Source: Nectonema munidae
Taxonomy: Eukaryota > Nematomorpha > Nectonematoida > Nectonematidae
Length of the DNA stretch: 64,000 nt
Assembly: GCA_030549495.1 (NCBI GenBank)
Contig: JAUIRK010000710.1
Span: 1 to 64,000, forward strand
Direction of reading: 5' to 3'
Shown here: positions 1-15,600 of the stretch, piece by piece
Layout: each line of letters begins with the position of its first letter
Numbering within the stretch: position 1 is the first letter of the stretch
The notes under the pieces: model-generated
What the model was told of the DNA's origin: nothing
What the model saw: the letters and a program-made list of their open reading frames with translations, nothing else
Database searches by the model: none
Made by a program: the position numbers and the translations under genes

Positions 1-493
1 ATGTGTATACAGGCCCTTAGACAGAAATTTTTTAGGAGGGGCTAAAAACTTAGAAACAGAGTTAGGATATCTCCATATATCCTACTAAATGTCTATTTTA
101 ATATTTCTTTCATCTGTCATCTGAAGAAAAGACAGTGGGAGGTGCTAAAAATAGTGTTTTTTTTTACAAAATTAGTGTTATTTAATGTAAAAGTTTTCTA
201 ATTCATTTGAAAATATTATTAATTTTACAAACTTTATGGAGACCTTACCTGCCTACAGTATATATACAGTGAGTAATTAGTAAAACAAAACATATCATTT
301 TCAATAAGCTTTAAAGCAAAGATAATGATTAAATGCTAATTACTCTTCTAGCTAAGTTTAATGCGAAACTATGTACGAACAAAGACAAATGCAGGCCCAA
401 ACATCTTTCACGGGCATTGGTGCCAGTTAGCGGGGTAGGTTTTAAAAGAAAAGGTTAGTTGATATAATCAATCAGTTAGCGAAAGTTGAATAC

Positions 494-676
494 CTCTTTC
501 TGAGCAATTAGAACACAATTGGAGTGCTCGTGTTCACAAGCTATGTCGTAATCAGGCCGAAGGAAGTTGCATAGATCTTTGGCAAAGCTGACAACATCTT
601 CGTGCCAAGGCACATTTTGCATCGTGATTGTTGAGGACGAGGTGGCTTTGCTATTCACACCACAATACGTCACACC
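494..676 (-). CDS. TYW1: TYW1 exon 15 (second to last expected)
   Basis: Sixty-one codons, GVTYCGVNSKATSSS then MQNVPWHEDVV and YDIACEHEHSNCVLIAQKE, matching GVTYCG and the PWHEEV / CEHEHSNCLLIA blocks. It ends at GAG then GTATTC. The remaining roughly 70 residues of the family are not seen in the 493 bases to the left. Confidence 0.95.
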
Positions 677-3600
677 CTATGCACATTCAAAAGATATAAT
701 CAATCACTCTATCTCAATATCAAAATTAGTAGATTTTTTCATTTACACGAGGGATAGAAAAACTTTTTTACCCGTCGACCCCTTCATAGAACATTTGTCT
801 TCACATCGACCCCCACCCCAATTAGAAATGTTTCATAAAAATATTAATCAATGTCCAACAATTAAGAGAAAAAATACAAACAAAAAGTGATAAAATCAAA
901 CTGATGATTGATTTTTATAAATCAATACTTGCTGTGAAATCCTGCATCGATAACTTTGTATGTTAAAAAGTACTCAATTATTTCGAGGTCTTTGAAATCG
1001 AGAGAGCTTATAAAATGAGTTTTTCAAATAATGAAAAGAAAATAAATTTTTTGAAAATTTTCAGATTAAATTTCTGAATTTTATATGATTCAATTTCCAT
1101 CACTAATATAAAAAGAGTTACACCTGGTATCATATTATTTTGAAAATGCTTAATTTAATAAGGAGCATAGTGCTAAGAAATTTTAAATCCTTTATTTTTC
1201 TTTATAAGATCACGTACCATAATTTTAAGATTTAAAATTGAGTTGAAAAAGAATTAAAAAAATTTGGCGAATCATCATCAGAAAACACTATATTTGGCGC
1301 GTACACAATTAATAAAAGGTTTACCACTCTTGCGTTAACTCTTTATAAACAAGGCAATTTTAATCGGTAATGTTATCTCGTCCTAATCGACTGATTGACT
1401 AGAGATTGTCATTCAAAGTGTCTACCGGATTTTTGGCAAAAAAGAATTTTGAATTAATTGGAACTTGTTATGGCATTACAATGCTATTTGTTACTCGCCT
1501 TGCTAAGAAAGAAATAACAAGAAGTGAAAAAGTTTAATCAACAATATAACTTGATTAATTAATTAATTACCTAGAGTCCGAGATAACAAATTAATAAGTA
1601 AACACATAGCTGAAGAATATCAAGAAAAATCAAGATATAAAAATTAATTAGTCTAAATTATGTTTTTAAATCAATTTTACATCACATGAATTTAGATGAA
1701 GCAAAGTTTAATTAACTCAGGTCATTCCCCCATCACCTTTAAATTGCGTAAAAGATTTGGTGGCGTTAAGTAAGCTTTGTACCATATTACTTAATAGGGT
1801 TTGCTATTTCTGAAAATGAATTGGTTAATGAAACTACACATTTTAGTATAAGTAAGTAAATACCTTTATTTCAATGAAGGAAGGACAACCTAAACGAATG
1901 AGAGATACATAGCCGGATACTTCATCCATGTTATAAGCTTTAACAAGGGTCAGTCTGTAAACCGTTCTCTGCTTCTAAATAAAAAACGAAAAATAGAATA
2001 CCCAACTTTCACAGGTTATCGCCAAAAAAGTTTTATCTTTCATAGAAATATTATTTTGTTACAAAAGATAATATATGTTATCTATAGCAGCAATCAATTC
2101 CAATCCTTATATGTTGGTGAATCTACTTTTGCTCATTCTGTTTTGTTGCACCCAGCATAAATAAATTTTGATTAATTAATTTGAAAGTCTTGGTGAAGTT
2201 ATGAATGTGAATACAATACAAAATAGATTAAAAATTTGGCAAATCGACATTTATTTATGTATCAATTTCATCTGCACCGCATAACTAAACTTTTGTGTAT
2301 AAAAAGGGTATTTAGACTTTACATAATAAATTTTTTTATTTCAAATCTAAAAAATGATTCCAAGGTAATTATTAATACTAGATAGAAAAGCCATGAGGTG
2401 ACATTGAAACTCTAGCATTTTTCAAGTCTAGGACGGGGGTCCCCCAAGGTTCACCTTTAAGCCCTCTTCGGTTCAACATCCACATATCTGACATTAGGGA
2501 CTCTCTCAATAAGTCAATCTATGCTAGGATAATCAGTCTCGCAGACAACATATGTGTATATTACTCCGCTAAGCGTGTGCCGCGTATTTGCAAACACCTT
2601 ACGGACGTAAATACCATATTACGGAGGTATTTCACTGGATGGAACCTTAAGGTGAATACTTTAAATACAGGTTCATCATCTTTGGCGCTAATTGTCCCAA
2701 AAATAACCCGCCAACTATAGGGAATATTCCCTGAGTTCGCCACCTAAGATATCTAGGAATCAATTGGGGTGCAGGATTAAGTTTTCATCGTGAAGCTCAC
2801 GAAAAGATTAAGAAGGGGAAAAAGAATCTAGCGCTATATGGATGTCTTAAAGACCTTGGGGTCAATTTCACGGTGATAGGCAAGGTCATTAAAATCCTAA
2901 CAATGCCGAAATTGACTTATGGTAACTCGGTTTTGGGATGCCTTCCCTCAACTTAGACCAACTTTTAGAAATGTTTATGGCAACCCTTTCACTATTGCTT
3001 ATAGCCAGAGCTCCTTTTCTTGGTTCCAGAAAAGGTTGGGAAATTAAATAAAAAGTTTATTGAAAAACTAAGGACACATAAGCATTGCCAAAATTATGCC
3101 AAGCTTGGGAGCTCAAGCAAACCCAGGCTGAAGCGTTTTTGGGGATATATGCTAAAAAAAAATAAGTTATTCTATATACAATAGCCCCTAAGCAATAGGG
3201 AATGCTGCGTCCTGCGATATAGTTATGTTTTTTCTTAGTTCTAGATCCGCCTACTTAAATTTAGGATTGGCACAAGGTATAAGTCCCAAAACAGTTTCAT
3301 GGCTATGCCATGCCATGGTTATGCTAGCTTAGGCATAGTCGGTAATCTGGCCAGTGCAGGAGTCTGCTTGTAGGACCGTTTATATATTCCTATTGTAAAA
3401 TAAATATCCTAGGGAGAACATATATACTCGTATCATGTATATATAGGATGGAGTCAAATTCCAGGGGTAGGTTGTTCCTAAACTAGCATGCCCTAAATTA
3501 TGTATACCTTTCTTAACCGTTATAACATGTATCAAATATTAATAACATATAAGATATTGCATGCCTCCTAACGCTTGTATTTTTGTAGCATATCTCTTTT

Positions 3601-6600
3601 ATAATGATATTCTTTTATTTAGGAATTAGCTACATTCGTTGTGCCGGTTTTTTATCCTGGTTTTCTTCCTCCGAAGAATTCAAAGGTTTTTACGGTTAGT
3701 GCTCTGGCGACCCGATTCTACGTGGTTAGTAATCAAGATATCACTAGACATTAAGATTGTTTCACAAATTGGGAGCGTTCGCGTTAGGATAGTATCTATC
3801 ACTCAGATGTATTTATATATTGTAACATACATTCTTGTAAAATAATATATATATAACAAGGTAAGCTATGCAGTAACAAGGGCCAGTAGGCGTTTAGTGG
3901 GATGGAAAGTCCAGGTAGACATGGACTCAGCATTCCGGGCTGGCCATGATATCCGAAAGGATGGGTGCGAACGTCACAAACAACTTAGCTAACTAACTAA
4001 CATTTTTCAAAAGCACTTTTTGTTAAAAAAAAAAGTATTTTCAAGGCGGAATGTTTGAGATATAAAATATTTTTGAGCATTTAAGTAAAAGTTGATACAA
4101 TTTTGTGAATTAAGAATTTTTTACCTGAATGGTCCACATGGGTTTTATAGAAGCTCTGAATAAAAGTCTGAAAAACAAACGGTTTTAGATTTGTGCTACT
4201 TACAATGCATAAAATATTTGATGTATATTTTTTTTAAAGTAAAATAAATTTTCCATCTATCTTATAGCAACTTTTAAAATGGCTTTTTTACTACAAAAAG
4301 TTGCCTTTCCCAGTTTTAATTTTGCATTTTTCTACCAGCCTACTTTCCCCGTTGGAGTTTTAAATAAAACCCGTGTATATCATGTTGAGTTCAAGTTCCT
4401 TACACTTTATTTCAAGTAAACTTGGAAATGTTAATGCGAGCATATATGTTGAAGAAGGCATAAGAATTCTCAGCATTGTCTTAGATAAATTTGGAATTTG
4501 AACTAATTTTTTATCCAGAAGGCACCAAGTTCCAAGGATTCCAAATCCACTTTGCAACTGCTATTGTTCATGAAATTGATCAAATCATTTTGATAACATT
4601 TAGGGACGTTTTTTATTTTTGTTTCAAATGGTTTTTTGTAATTTAATAGTTTTTTATATCAAAGAAAATTAATTTATTTATTTTCTATTAATAGGTTCTA
4701 CCGCTATTTTTCAAGCAAGCAAGGATCTAACCCAGGGGATCACCAAGTGGTCGATGAGAGGTTTCTAGGGGATCTCTTATTTTATGGAGAATGAATTAAA
4801 TTTGTAGGCACGAAAAAATCGAGATAGTCATGAAGGTTATGCATTCGTATATAAATAAAGAATAAAATATTTTATATGCTATTATTTCTGAAGCTAAATT
4901 TTCGTATATTAGTGCTCATCATGAGAAATGCAAAAAATGATTCATATTTTAATCAAACTTGTCTGGGGGTCGAGGAGGAAGCGAAGAATCTTGGAAGGGG
5001 TCGACGGGTTAAAAAGTTTGAGAATCCCTCACCCTAAATCGTTGCTACAACTATGAGATAGCTTTGATACTCTTTATACAAATTTCGGCATTCACCCTTC
5101 TTTATTTTGCTTATCACCTCATTTTAAATGTCTTTTTTTCAACTAGCTACTTTCAAATTATTTTAGGCCTCACCCATAGTTTGTTCTCCATAAACTTTTT
5201 AAAAAACTCTTCTGCTGGCCTTTTATTTACATGGCGAAACTATCTTAAGTTAAAAAAAAAAGAAATAAAAAGCAACAAAAACAAAATACATAACACTAAA
5301 TACATAAATACTTTGAAGATAAAATGTAAGTTTTTTTTAATTAAAGTATAATATGTACTTTTGAAGATAACAGATATTTATTGAGCATTTTACGTTGAGC
5401 AGTTGGCCCGGAAGAATACTTTCCACGGAACATATTTCGCTTACTGAAGTCTGAGATACGTTTTGCACACTCAACACAAGTGTCAAGTCCTAGGCAATAC
5501 GACCAAAAAGAGAAGGGATACTTTTTCTCGCAGAGCTTCCAAGCTTTGAATAAAGCGTTGCCAATAATCAGTGAAGAGGGGGCGGTCTATCTTCTTCAAT
5601 GCTTGAGGAGTGGTTGCATCCACACTCACATAAAGCTGCGTCACTGGATGTAGACTTCTGAAAAAGTAACTTGATGTAGTTTGTTCGCCACCTTTCAAAT
5701 ACTTTAGCCTTAGTGTGTAGGAGGTCGTAGTAAGTTTGTCGTGAAAACGCAAGGTTATATTTTCAAAGCAGCCCGCACTCAACCTTTAAAGTTTTTTTTA
5801 GTAATCGGTATTGCACCAATACGGAAGTATAATCTTCAAAAGCTGGACAGATGGCAAGGATAGTCACTATTGGGAATCGAACCGAGACCATACACTCCCA
5901 ACATTAGGCCACCTGCCTAGTTAACGCAAATACCAATATTAAATACCAACCCGTTTATACAAATCATCACTCTTTTGAAACAAATATTCATAGGAAAAAC
6001 GATACCTATTGGTAAAAGATTCCCAGTTTTACCATAAATAAGTGGGGGATATAAATTTGTAGATTTTAAAAAATGGGATCTTATAAAAAATTTAATTAAT
6101 TAATTTTTTTCTATCATAAGAGACAGGAAGAATTTAGAATTTGTTCACATTTTTGCTAGGACGGGGAGATATCTAACCCAAACACAATAAAATTAGGATT
6201 CACTTTTCCAACAAAAAATCCTTTGGCAAAAAATAATAAAAAAACACTTAAAGCTATATGTTTGATTATCTTAATTTATTTATATTTTTACCTTAGCAAT
6301 GTTAAAGATTCTTAGAAAATCTAGTAAAGATCAAAATTCTAGACTAATAACAATTATACAACGCGACCGTTTAAAAATGTACGCAATTTTGTAGATCACT
6401 CAAATCGGAAAAACATATACAAGATAATTTCCATGATTGATAAATTTAAGCTTAATTAGGATCCATTGATTTATCTTACAAGTAACCCCTCTCGGATACG
6501 ACATCTCCACAATAAGACTTAATTTACACGCACAGATATTCTTTTCGTTAAACACAGCCATATTTTAAACGACTATTCAATCTTTTCACATCGAGTAGAG

Positions 6601-9600
6601 TTTTTATGTCTTGAGATTTCGTGAGTCTCATTTCTCGCGACTTCAAGGATTCTTAGATTTGCTGATTCCTGAGAAAATACACACGAAATTCGAGAAATAA
6701 TAATAATCGGTTTTACGGCTAGATTCACAGCAAGCTAGGATTCAGCCGGTTTTATTACAACACGCTATTTCCACACACAGTCTACATCTTGTGAATGTGA
6801 GAGAAATTGTTCAATAGCTTCTAACATTTTTTATCTGAAAAAAGTAAGTTCCTATTTTTTAATAAAGAATTCTTTTACTTTTCATGTAACTAAATTTCCC
6901 GTTAAATGCCAAAGTATGAAAAAGTCAAAAAATAGAAAAACTTCTTTATATTTTGCAGTTCAATAAGTCAAAATTTAACTCATCTCTTGATTCGATACTC
7001 AGTTAAAATGACTAACGAACATACTAAACCTTTTGCACTAGACTGCCACATAGGCATGTGAAGACCTTCTAAAAAGTGCACTTCTTCATAAAGACTCGGT
7101 ATTTATAGAAAACAAAGTAAAATGACAGTTTTTTTATACAAATTCATGATTAAAATTTGCTGTCTTTTTGTAATGATAAAAAAGCTCTTGTTCAACGTTT
7201 GAATCTTTGCGGTAATTTATAATACGTTGATAAAAAAATATACCTAAATAATTTGTCCATATGCTAAGACAAATAAAATATAAAAAATAATATAGACGTT
7301 AGATCGTAATGACGTTTTATAAACAATGCTAACATTATAATAACAAATTTAGGAGTTTAGTGTTGAAGAGTCATTTGAAATAAAAGAGAGTAAACAAAAA
7401 GAGCAAAGTTTCAAACTAATTTATATAAATAAAATGAATTTTCGACCCCACGAGTCTTTATCAAGCTGACGTACGAAATACTTTAGAGTAAAATTATTTT
7501 GATGTTTTGATCCCAAAAAAGACGATTCAAGTATAAATCATGCAAAGTGCTTATGATTCTTTTATCAGATACTCTTTGATCAATCAAGATAAATTATTTA
7601 CATACGCACTTAAATTTTTCACAATTTTTAAATAATTTTTTTAATAAATCTTAAGGAAAAAATATTAAAAAAAAAAGTTTCAACAAAAAATGTTTAAAAT
7701 GAGGCGAGTAACAAATAATACTTTGAATATTTTAATTAACATGAGGTGGAGAACAGGATAATTAAGTGTTCATCATGAATACGTTGACAATCGATTTCAG
7801 ACTACTGTAAACATGAAAAAAATAGTGAGCTAAAATTAAAACAGTAAAATAGATGTGAATAAGTGATTTTAAGGAAAATAATCTAAAGACATAAGGAAAG
7901 TAAATTTTAGTAATAAACAACAATAATTTAAGATGATACCTGATTGCTTCAGGAAATTGAGCATTTGTGACTAAGAAAGTACTGATATTTTGTTGGTGTA
8001 GCAATTTAATAAGCTTATTTATTTTCGGATACATGATAGGCTCACCAACCAATGAAAGAGCGCAGTGTCTAGGTGTGAGCGCTTCTTTCCATCTTTCAGG
8101 AATTACACCAGGAACTCCTGAAAAGACATTTTTATTAACAGTCAAGTAGTTTGTATGAGAGGTGGAAGTGTTAGTAGTTAGACAATTACAACGATGCCAT
8201 GGAAATTAAACTGGTTGAAAAATTGAAAATACAAAACTACATACTTGACATTAAAATAAAAAAGTTTACATCAAGACAAGTAAAGAATGAAACGAGAAAA
8301 AGAAATGCTTGTTGAAATGTAAAAATATAGTTAAGTGTTTTATCGAAGTTCGAGCACAAAAGAGTCACTCTTGCTCCAATCAAAGAATGTCTGATGGTTT
8401 AATTCTCTTCTCGTATAACATATAGTTTATAGAAATAAACGATGAATCGGTGATAATCGTGGGTAGAATGCTTTCAAGAAATTGACATTTTAGATATTTT
8501 TGAAGTAAAGTACGCTCGTTTGAAAGGTAGGTAAATATATAAGGTATGTTTATCGCATACTTTTATAATTAATTTGATATCCCTTAAAATGAGACATGGT
8601 AACTAACTATAGCTTTGTTTCATGATATATTGAATTATCTTATATAATGGTTAATGGATTTAAAAATGGGACATCTATATCTTTATAAAAAATTCATGAA
8701 TTTGCAAAACTAAATCAGAATAATTATGAGTATTTGTTTAATGGTGATGAACATTAAATCCAGGCCAATTGTAAAATAGGAAGTTATATGAAAAATACCT
8801 TTGAATTGGTTAATTAAGGATTTGTGTTTGCTTAAAGCTTCATTTAAAATAAATTCAGGATCATCCATGTTCCATTTCCATTCGGTTCCAACTGGATTTG
8901 TTTGATGTCTAGAAAAAAAAAATATAAAAATATAAAACAGGAATTAAGTAGATAAAAATATTTATATTTTGCTTCTGGGATCGGACTCATGAAGGACCAT
9001 AAATTTCACACCCGTATTTTCCAACTCCGAAAATTCTATCCGACGAAATTGCCATCCCATTATATTTTCTCGCCAAAAATTTTTCACTCCTCGAAATAAG
9101 TTAAAAGGTTAGCAGTTCTATATTTATGGTTACAACTTTACGCAAATATACAACACCATGTTTAAGTTTAAATATCTATTGCATCAAATTACTTCCCTAG
9201 GAAATATATTATTTTACAAAGTAGATTTATTATTGTTTTGGACTCATGTTTCTATCTCTCTCTCTCTCTCTAGATCTCTTCATTGAAAGAAAAAAAATGT
9301 CGAAATTTCGAGGCTCAACCATAATGTGAAGAAAACCGAAACTTATTGGCTTTGTAAAAATTCTACATTGGTTGCCGTGACTGAATCCATATGGAATATA
9401 CCGCTAGTGAAGCAATTATTTCGTAGCCATACACATTCTTCCCAGATGCAACAGTGTCAACGATTATTATACACCCAAGTCAAAAGATTACAGGCTGATG
9501 ATTCAATTTGACGCAATATTAAAAAATAGAGAAAAATTCGTGAGGAATTGCTGCTATCCCACAAGGACCCAATTGTTTTAATCTTTGAAAGTTTTACCCG

Positions 9601-12600
9601 ATGGTTCGATATTCTTCGCATATGACAGCGACATTGAAAACACTTCACGGACACTAATCTTTTCATGGGAAGTAGTATGGATGACATTATGAACAGCCTT
9701 CCTGCTTATGATAAGATGACATTATGAACAACTTTTACTGGAAACCTCTTGTCCAAGATTATATGCGCTATTGCTTGATAAAAGACAAGAAACGTAAGAA
9801 ATTTTTTTTTCTGCTATCAAAGAGTTGCTTTCAGATTACGAACATTCTTACTGCTTATGGATCACCAAAAAGCTATTCACAAAGCATCAGGCCGGTGTCT
9901 TTTTATTTTGGGCAAATTGAAGATGTTATTGAGGCCTTTGAAACCTATCTGTTGACGGGGATATCCAAGACTAGTTTTTATCGTATTTTGAAACAAACTA
10001 ATTTGGAATTAATCGTCGTAGGCTTCTTGTTAGGCGCTTCTTTTCCCCATTAAGATATGGATGATGAGAGAGTCTAACAATATCCCACGATTATAAGATG
10101 CCGTTGAAGGGTAGCACAATGCTATTCAGTCTTCTGGTACTTCAGTACACCCCAATCTATGGAAAATTATGTGGATCTTTGTTCAAAAAAAAGAAAGAGT
10201 GGAGAAATTGGTGAAAAATTCTAAAGGCATGATTTTTTTGATTTTTTTTACGAGTGTTGCTTGAAACCTCCATTACTTTTAGTTAAAAAAATGTATACTT
10301 TTTTTGAATATAAAATTTTTTTATTAAAAATTTTGTTACTGAACTTTAATATAAATTTTGCAATTTTTCTTTTTGTTCTAATCCCTCTACCTAAATTTGC
10401 ATTCAAAAGAGTTTTATTATAGTTACGATAAATAACACTTGGCAACATATTGTTAAATGCAGGTTTGGGGAATCGGTGAAGTTGCACGTTTTGAAAAAGA
10501 GTCAGAGACGTGGTAATTATTGCGACTCGGACTACGAAAGATAGTTATATTCATAAATATTAGATTATGAAAATAAATGTATACTTTCTCTACACCCCAA
10601 CTTTGCAAAAACTCAACATAAAATTCTTATATCTTATTTAGAAACATTGTTGTATTTCTGAAACTCATAGAAAAAAGGGCTACTCATAAAAATAAAGTTT
10701 ACTCATAGAAAAAGGCTGAAAGAACTTTTTTATCACACAAATACCTTGTAAAGGAATAGAGCTCAGTTTATGAGTAGAAAGTTTTTGAATGTCATTGTTT
10801 TGGCTTAGATAAAAAGGTTATAGACAATAATTTAAAAATCTTTTTGAAGAAAATGTAAGAAAGACATTAAAGTAATAGAAACCAATAAAAGATTTAATAA
10901 AATATGTTGAAAGATAGCAAACATTTTGCTATGCAACATCAAGCATCGTTTAAGATTCAGGATATCGTTCAATGAATGACCTTGAAATATAGTACACGTC
11001 ATCACACTTTTAACAATAGTTATAAATCAGTGTTTCCGAACGTTTAAGCACGTGCGTCCCCTTGCCGTTATGCTAAAGGAGGCATAAATGTCCACTTGCT
11101 TATTTGCTGGAGTGAATAATTCGTGGATGCATTGGGTACTATTATTAATAACCCTTTCGTGACCAGTGTCAATTTTATCTTCGTCTCCTTTTCAAAAAGT
11201 TTTGTATATGAATCTTCTGCTTTTTAATAAATATCGTCTGATTTTTCTGGTCACACGAAAAGGATAATATGTAAAAACAATTACTACCATTTTCCCAGAA
11301 CTTAATTCACTTTATTTGCTTTCTGATTTATTTTATCATCAATGTTTTAAATGCCATTCGTAAGAGTTTAATGTTCAATCTCAGTTCTCATTATTATTTT
11401 TATAATAAACTTTTTTATAAAAAAAAATAATATAAAATTTTTTAGCTAATATATATTGTCATTATAATTTTAAAGTTTTTTAATATTCAAAAGTGAAATT
11501 TACTAAAGTAATTTCATTAATTTGTAAATTTACCAAAAATATACTTCGACATCGTTTCGAAAGCGAATTTCGTGAAAAATGTACATAGCAAAAATGATGA
11601 GAATAAAAGAATCTTTTCGGAGACCCTTAAAAATTGTAGGTTTACTATTTCTCCCAATGCAACATGTTTATTACATCTACAACTAATTAATCTGAAATTT
11701 TGATGCTTTCATTATTCTAGCGAATTTCGCCAAAAAAGGACACAAAAGCGTAAATTTAGGAGAGGGGTGATACAAAATTTGAAGTCTATCAATATTATCA
11801 TAGTGTAATGTCTAAAATAACTTCTAATTCATTGTAAATTTGAAGTCTATCAATATTATCATAGTGTAATGTCTAAAATAACTTCTGATTCATTGTAAAT
11901 TTGAAGTCTATCAATATTATCATAGTGTAATGTCTAAAATAACTTCTAATTCATTGTAAATTTGAAGTCTATCAATATTATCATAGTGTAATGTCTAAAA
12001 TAACTTATGATTCATTGTAAATTTGAAGTCTATCAATATTATCATAGTGTAATGTCTAAAATAACTTCTGATTCATTGTAAATTTGAAGTCTATCAATAT
12101 TATCATAGTGTAATGTCTAAAATAACTTCTGATTCATTGTAAATTTGAAGTCTATCAATATTATCATAGTGTAATGTCTAAAATAACTTCTGATTCATTG
12201 TAAATTTGAAGTCTATCAATATTATCATAGTGTAATGTCTAAAATAACTTATGATTCATTGTAAATTTGAAGTCTATCAATATTATCATAGTGTAATATC
12301 TATAATAACTTCTGATTCATTGTAAATTTGAAGTCTATCAATATTATCATAGTGTAATGTCTAAAATAACTTCTGATTCAGCGTATTGTAATATCTTTAT
12401 ATAAAAAAGTTCAAATGGGTAAACATTAAATTTTGATAGATACCTGGGTTAGCATACCCCAGGTGCGAGATAAGAGGAAGTGGAGCTGAGTCTTTCGCCA
12501 CCCCCCCTACCGAATAGATTTTATTTCTTCTAATCTCTTATTCCTCTCTGCTATAAAATCTATTATCATTTTCGAAATCCTCAAGGTCAATTTCCCACAA

Positions 12601-15600
12601 CTTTGATTTACTCTCAGTTTTTCCCACACTGCTATGAATAATTAGTTTTCAATTACTAATATTGAGGTATTAAAGTGCGCATCCATACACTCAACCTTCA
12701 GTGAAACTCTTGACAATTATCAGGAGTATGTTTCAAGGTTTCGTGTCACCCGCTTAAAATATAAGCTCAATCATTTGCTTCTGCAAATGAACTAATTAAC
12801 CAAATAACAAACTAGTATGTAAAATTCCTGGTGATCTCTTAATGATTAAAAATTGCCTCATAGCCTTAATCGAGAACACATCTGTATTCTTCTTAATAAT
12901 CAAGAACACATCTGCAGATATTGACTCTGATGAAGTCAGCGCTGAAGAGTTTTATCTAGATTGGGAAAAAAGGATAGAAATGCTACTGCTTAAAGCTACC
13001 GTAGATAACAAATTTCATATTCTAGTTACCCATGTGAACACCAAATTTTTTGAACACATCTAGAATTTTTCTTCATATCAAAATTCCATGGAGGCCTTTG
13101 AAGTTTTCATATAAGAACATTTCCACGTGTCAGCTCCTTTCAGGGTATTGTCAAGAAAGCAAAATTCAGAAAAGTAAGTACTTATTGAAATCAAATTTAA
13201 ATAAAAATCAACATAAAATGACACTTCAATTTAACTAGTTTCGGAGTATTAACTTCTTTTTCTAAAGTTAAATCTTTTACATTAGTGAAAACCTTGTTAT
13301 TTGCAAAATATGTTCTGTTCCCATTCTTTCTCAACCCATTACTCAATTAATCGAAAATTAATGTCACACGACCAGATATCATATGTCGACGTATCTCTCA
13401 TTATGTTTGTAAAAAGGGAAAATTGAGTTTTTTTTAGTAAAGAGAAAATAAGAAATTTCAATGTCAAGTAGATGCAAGTAGTATAAATAAGTTGAAATAG
13501 TTCAAAAGGGGAAAAAGAATATATTTCGAAACGACAGCGTTCCTTATCAAGTAAGGGTATGTGGAAAGATTTATGCAAACGCAATAAATTATTTAAGTAA
13601 ATGAAATAAATAGTATTTTAAACAAGAAAAGGCAAGGATCGTTCGGTCATATAAATAAGAGATTAAAAGGAGAGTTTATCAAAAAGGCTTATGAATTACA
13701 AAGTTTCGTTAAGGGTAGACCAAATTAACCTGGAAAGAAGTAGTTACAAGAAAAATACAAGAAATTTTAAATTAGGTGACGAGAAAAAAAGGGAAAACTG
13801 GACAAATATAAGATTGAACATATATTTATTCAAAGTTGTAAAACCGGCTAGACCTTAGCTTGCTGAGAAAGTAAGTAGGCGTCAAACCGATTATTTTAAT
13901 TATAATTATTAAAGAAACGGAAATATAACAGTTATACAATTAATTATGTTTTCAAAGTTTTTTCACGATTTTTAACAATCGTCGTTTCAGTATGCTTTCG
14001 AATAATAAGGATATTTATTCCGGGATAATTATTGCAGAATGAAAATCTAAATGAAAATTATTTATCGTTCTTATGATGCTTAAAAAATGGGGTACAGTTT
14101 TCTTTTAAGTAATAAGGACCATTATTTGTTTATTAAATAAAGAGTAGATTTTAAAAAATTAAGGTAGTGATATTCAAGAAATTGTTATCAACACATTTGA
14201 ACAATTTTGAAATTGTTCATTTTTCGGTCTGTTACTACAAGTCTATGATAATGGTGGTCTGCTCCAAGGGTATAGGTAAATGTGCTTCTTCCACAAAGTT
14301 TGATCAAACTTTGAAACGATTGGATAAAAACTCATGTCAATAAAAGAAAAGTCAATGATGCCAACCAATCACAACAACGATGAAAGATTAAAGTGTAGTG
14401 TGTATGTACCTCCAACAAAATACGCATTTATTTGCACAAGCTAAAGAAGGCGTACTTTCCATGCATAAGTGACTTTGGATGCCATAAAAGGTGTGCTTGT
14501 AACAGCCGCCACGGCCTCTCAACATCGATTTTGTCCACCGACACATTTTCACGCCTGAATGACTGCCGATGAGGGAGTAGCCTTGTTTGGACAAATTTTT
14601 GCGCAGGTCTTCATTCAACATATCTACTCTTTCTTTATTTATCGACTGCAAAACAGAAAATTAAAATGAAATATGTGTATGAGTTCCTTATGTCAATAGG
14701 AAGTATGTATGTATTCCTATATATGTATGCCTAGATGTTTTTTTGTGTCAGATGTGTATTAATACGAATAAATAGGAAAGTTCGTGTCAAAAAATGTGTA
14801 TGCAATTGTATGTATGTACGATTGAGCTAACACAAAACCTAACTCTAACTCTAGCTCTAATTCTTCATAAATATTAAGATAAAACCTCAGCAATAGATTT
14901 TCAAAATTTTACACAATAAGGCTTATTTAAAAATTGGCTGAGCGCTTCTCAAATACTATACAAATTAGGGAAAAACTTTGAATAATAATCAAAATCAGAG
15001 GCTCAGTGCATGGGTGGGGTTGGTACCAAACAGTTCCCACAAGAAATTTTAGTTTAGTTGTTCATATAGTAAATAAAAGACTCTGAAATATGCTCTATCC
15101 TAGACAGGAAGCGCTGGGACAATATCCCGCATGAAAGAGAGCTAGCATACATAAGTAAAAACTGGTCATGAAATGATTTGCCTTACAATTGATATCAAAA
15201 AATTACATTATTTCTTACCTTAAGGATGGATGTTTTTTTGGATTTATTCATGGAATTCTGTAGAATGTCGCCAATATCTTCAACATCCACAACATCATAC
15301 GATTTTTCTTTTTCCGAATGCTCAGTATTATTCATATTCCCAATGTTATTCTATTAGATAGTTTCATACGTATGATATATATCAAAGACATAGATTCAAC
15401 AAATGTATAAAAGGGACGATGATAGCGTTATAATTAAAACTTTTAGAAACAAAAACAAAGATAGGATATAAGAAACTTTTTAGAAGAAATGATAAAAAGG
15501 AAAAGGAACATGAACTATTTTAAAGAAAGGATATTAGACAATAACTATTTTCATTTTTGAAGTTTTAAAATTTTTTCGATCTAATTTGTTTCCAAGGTCA

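Noticed and set aside
1-475. Search for the last TYW1 exon (WWTWIDY-type block)
   Set aside because: No such block on the minus strand; it must lie outside the window.
12842-13063. 73-codon plus-strand frame in a TYW1 intron
   Set aside because: No motif, opposite strand to the gene, and within the length expected by chance here.
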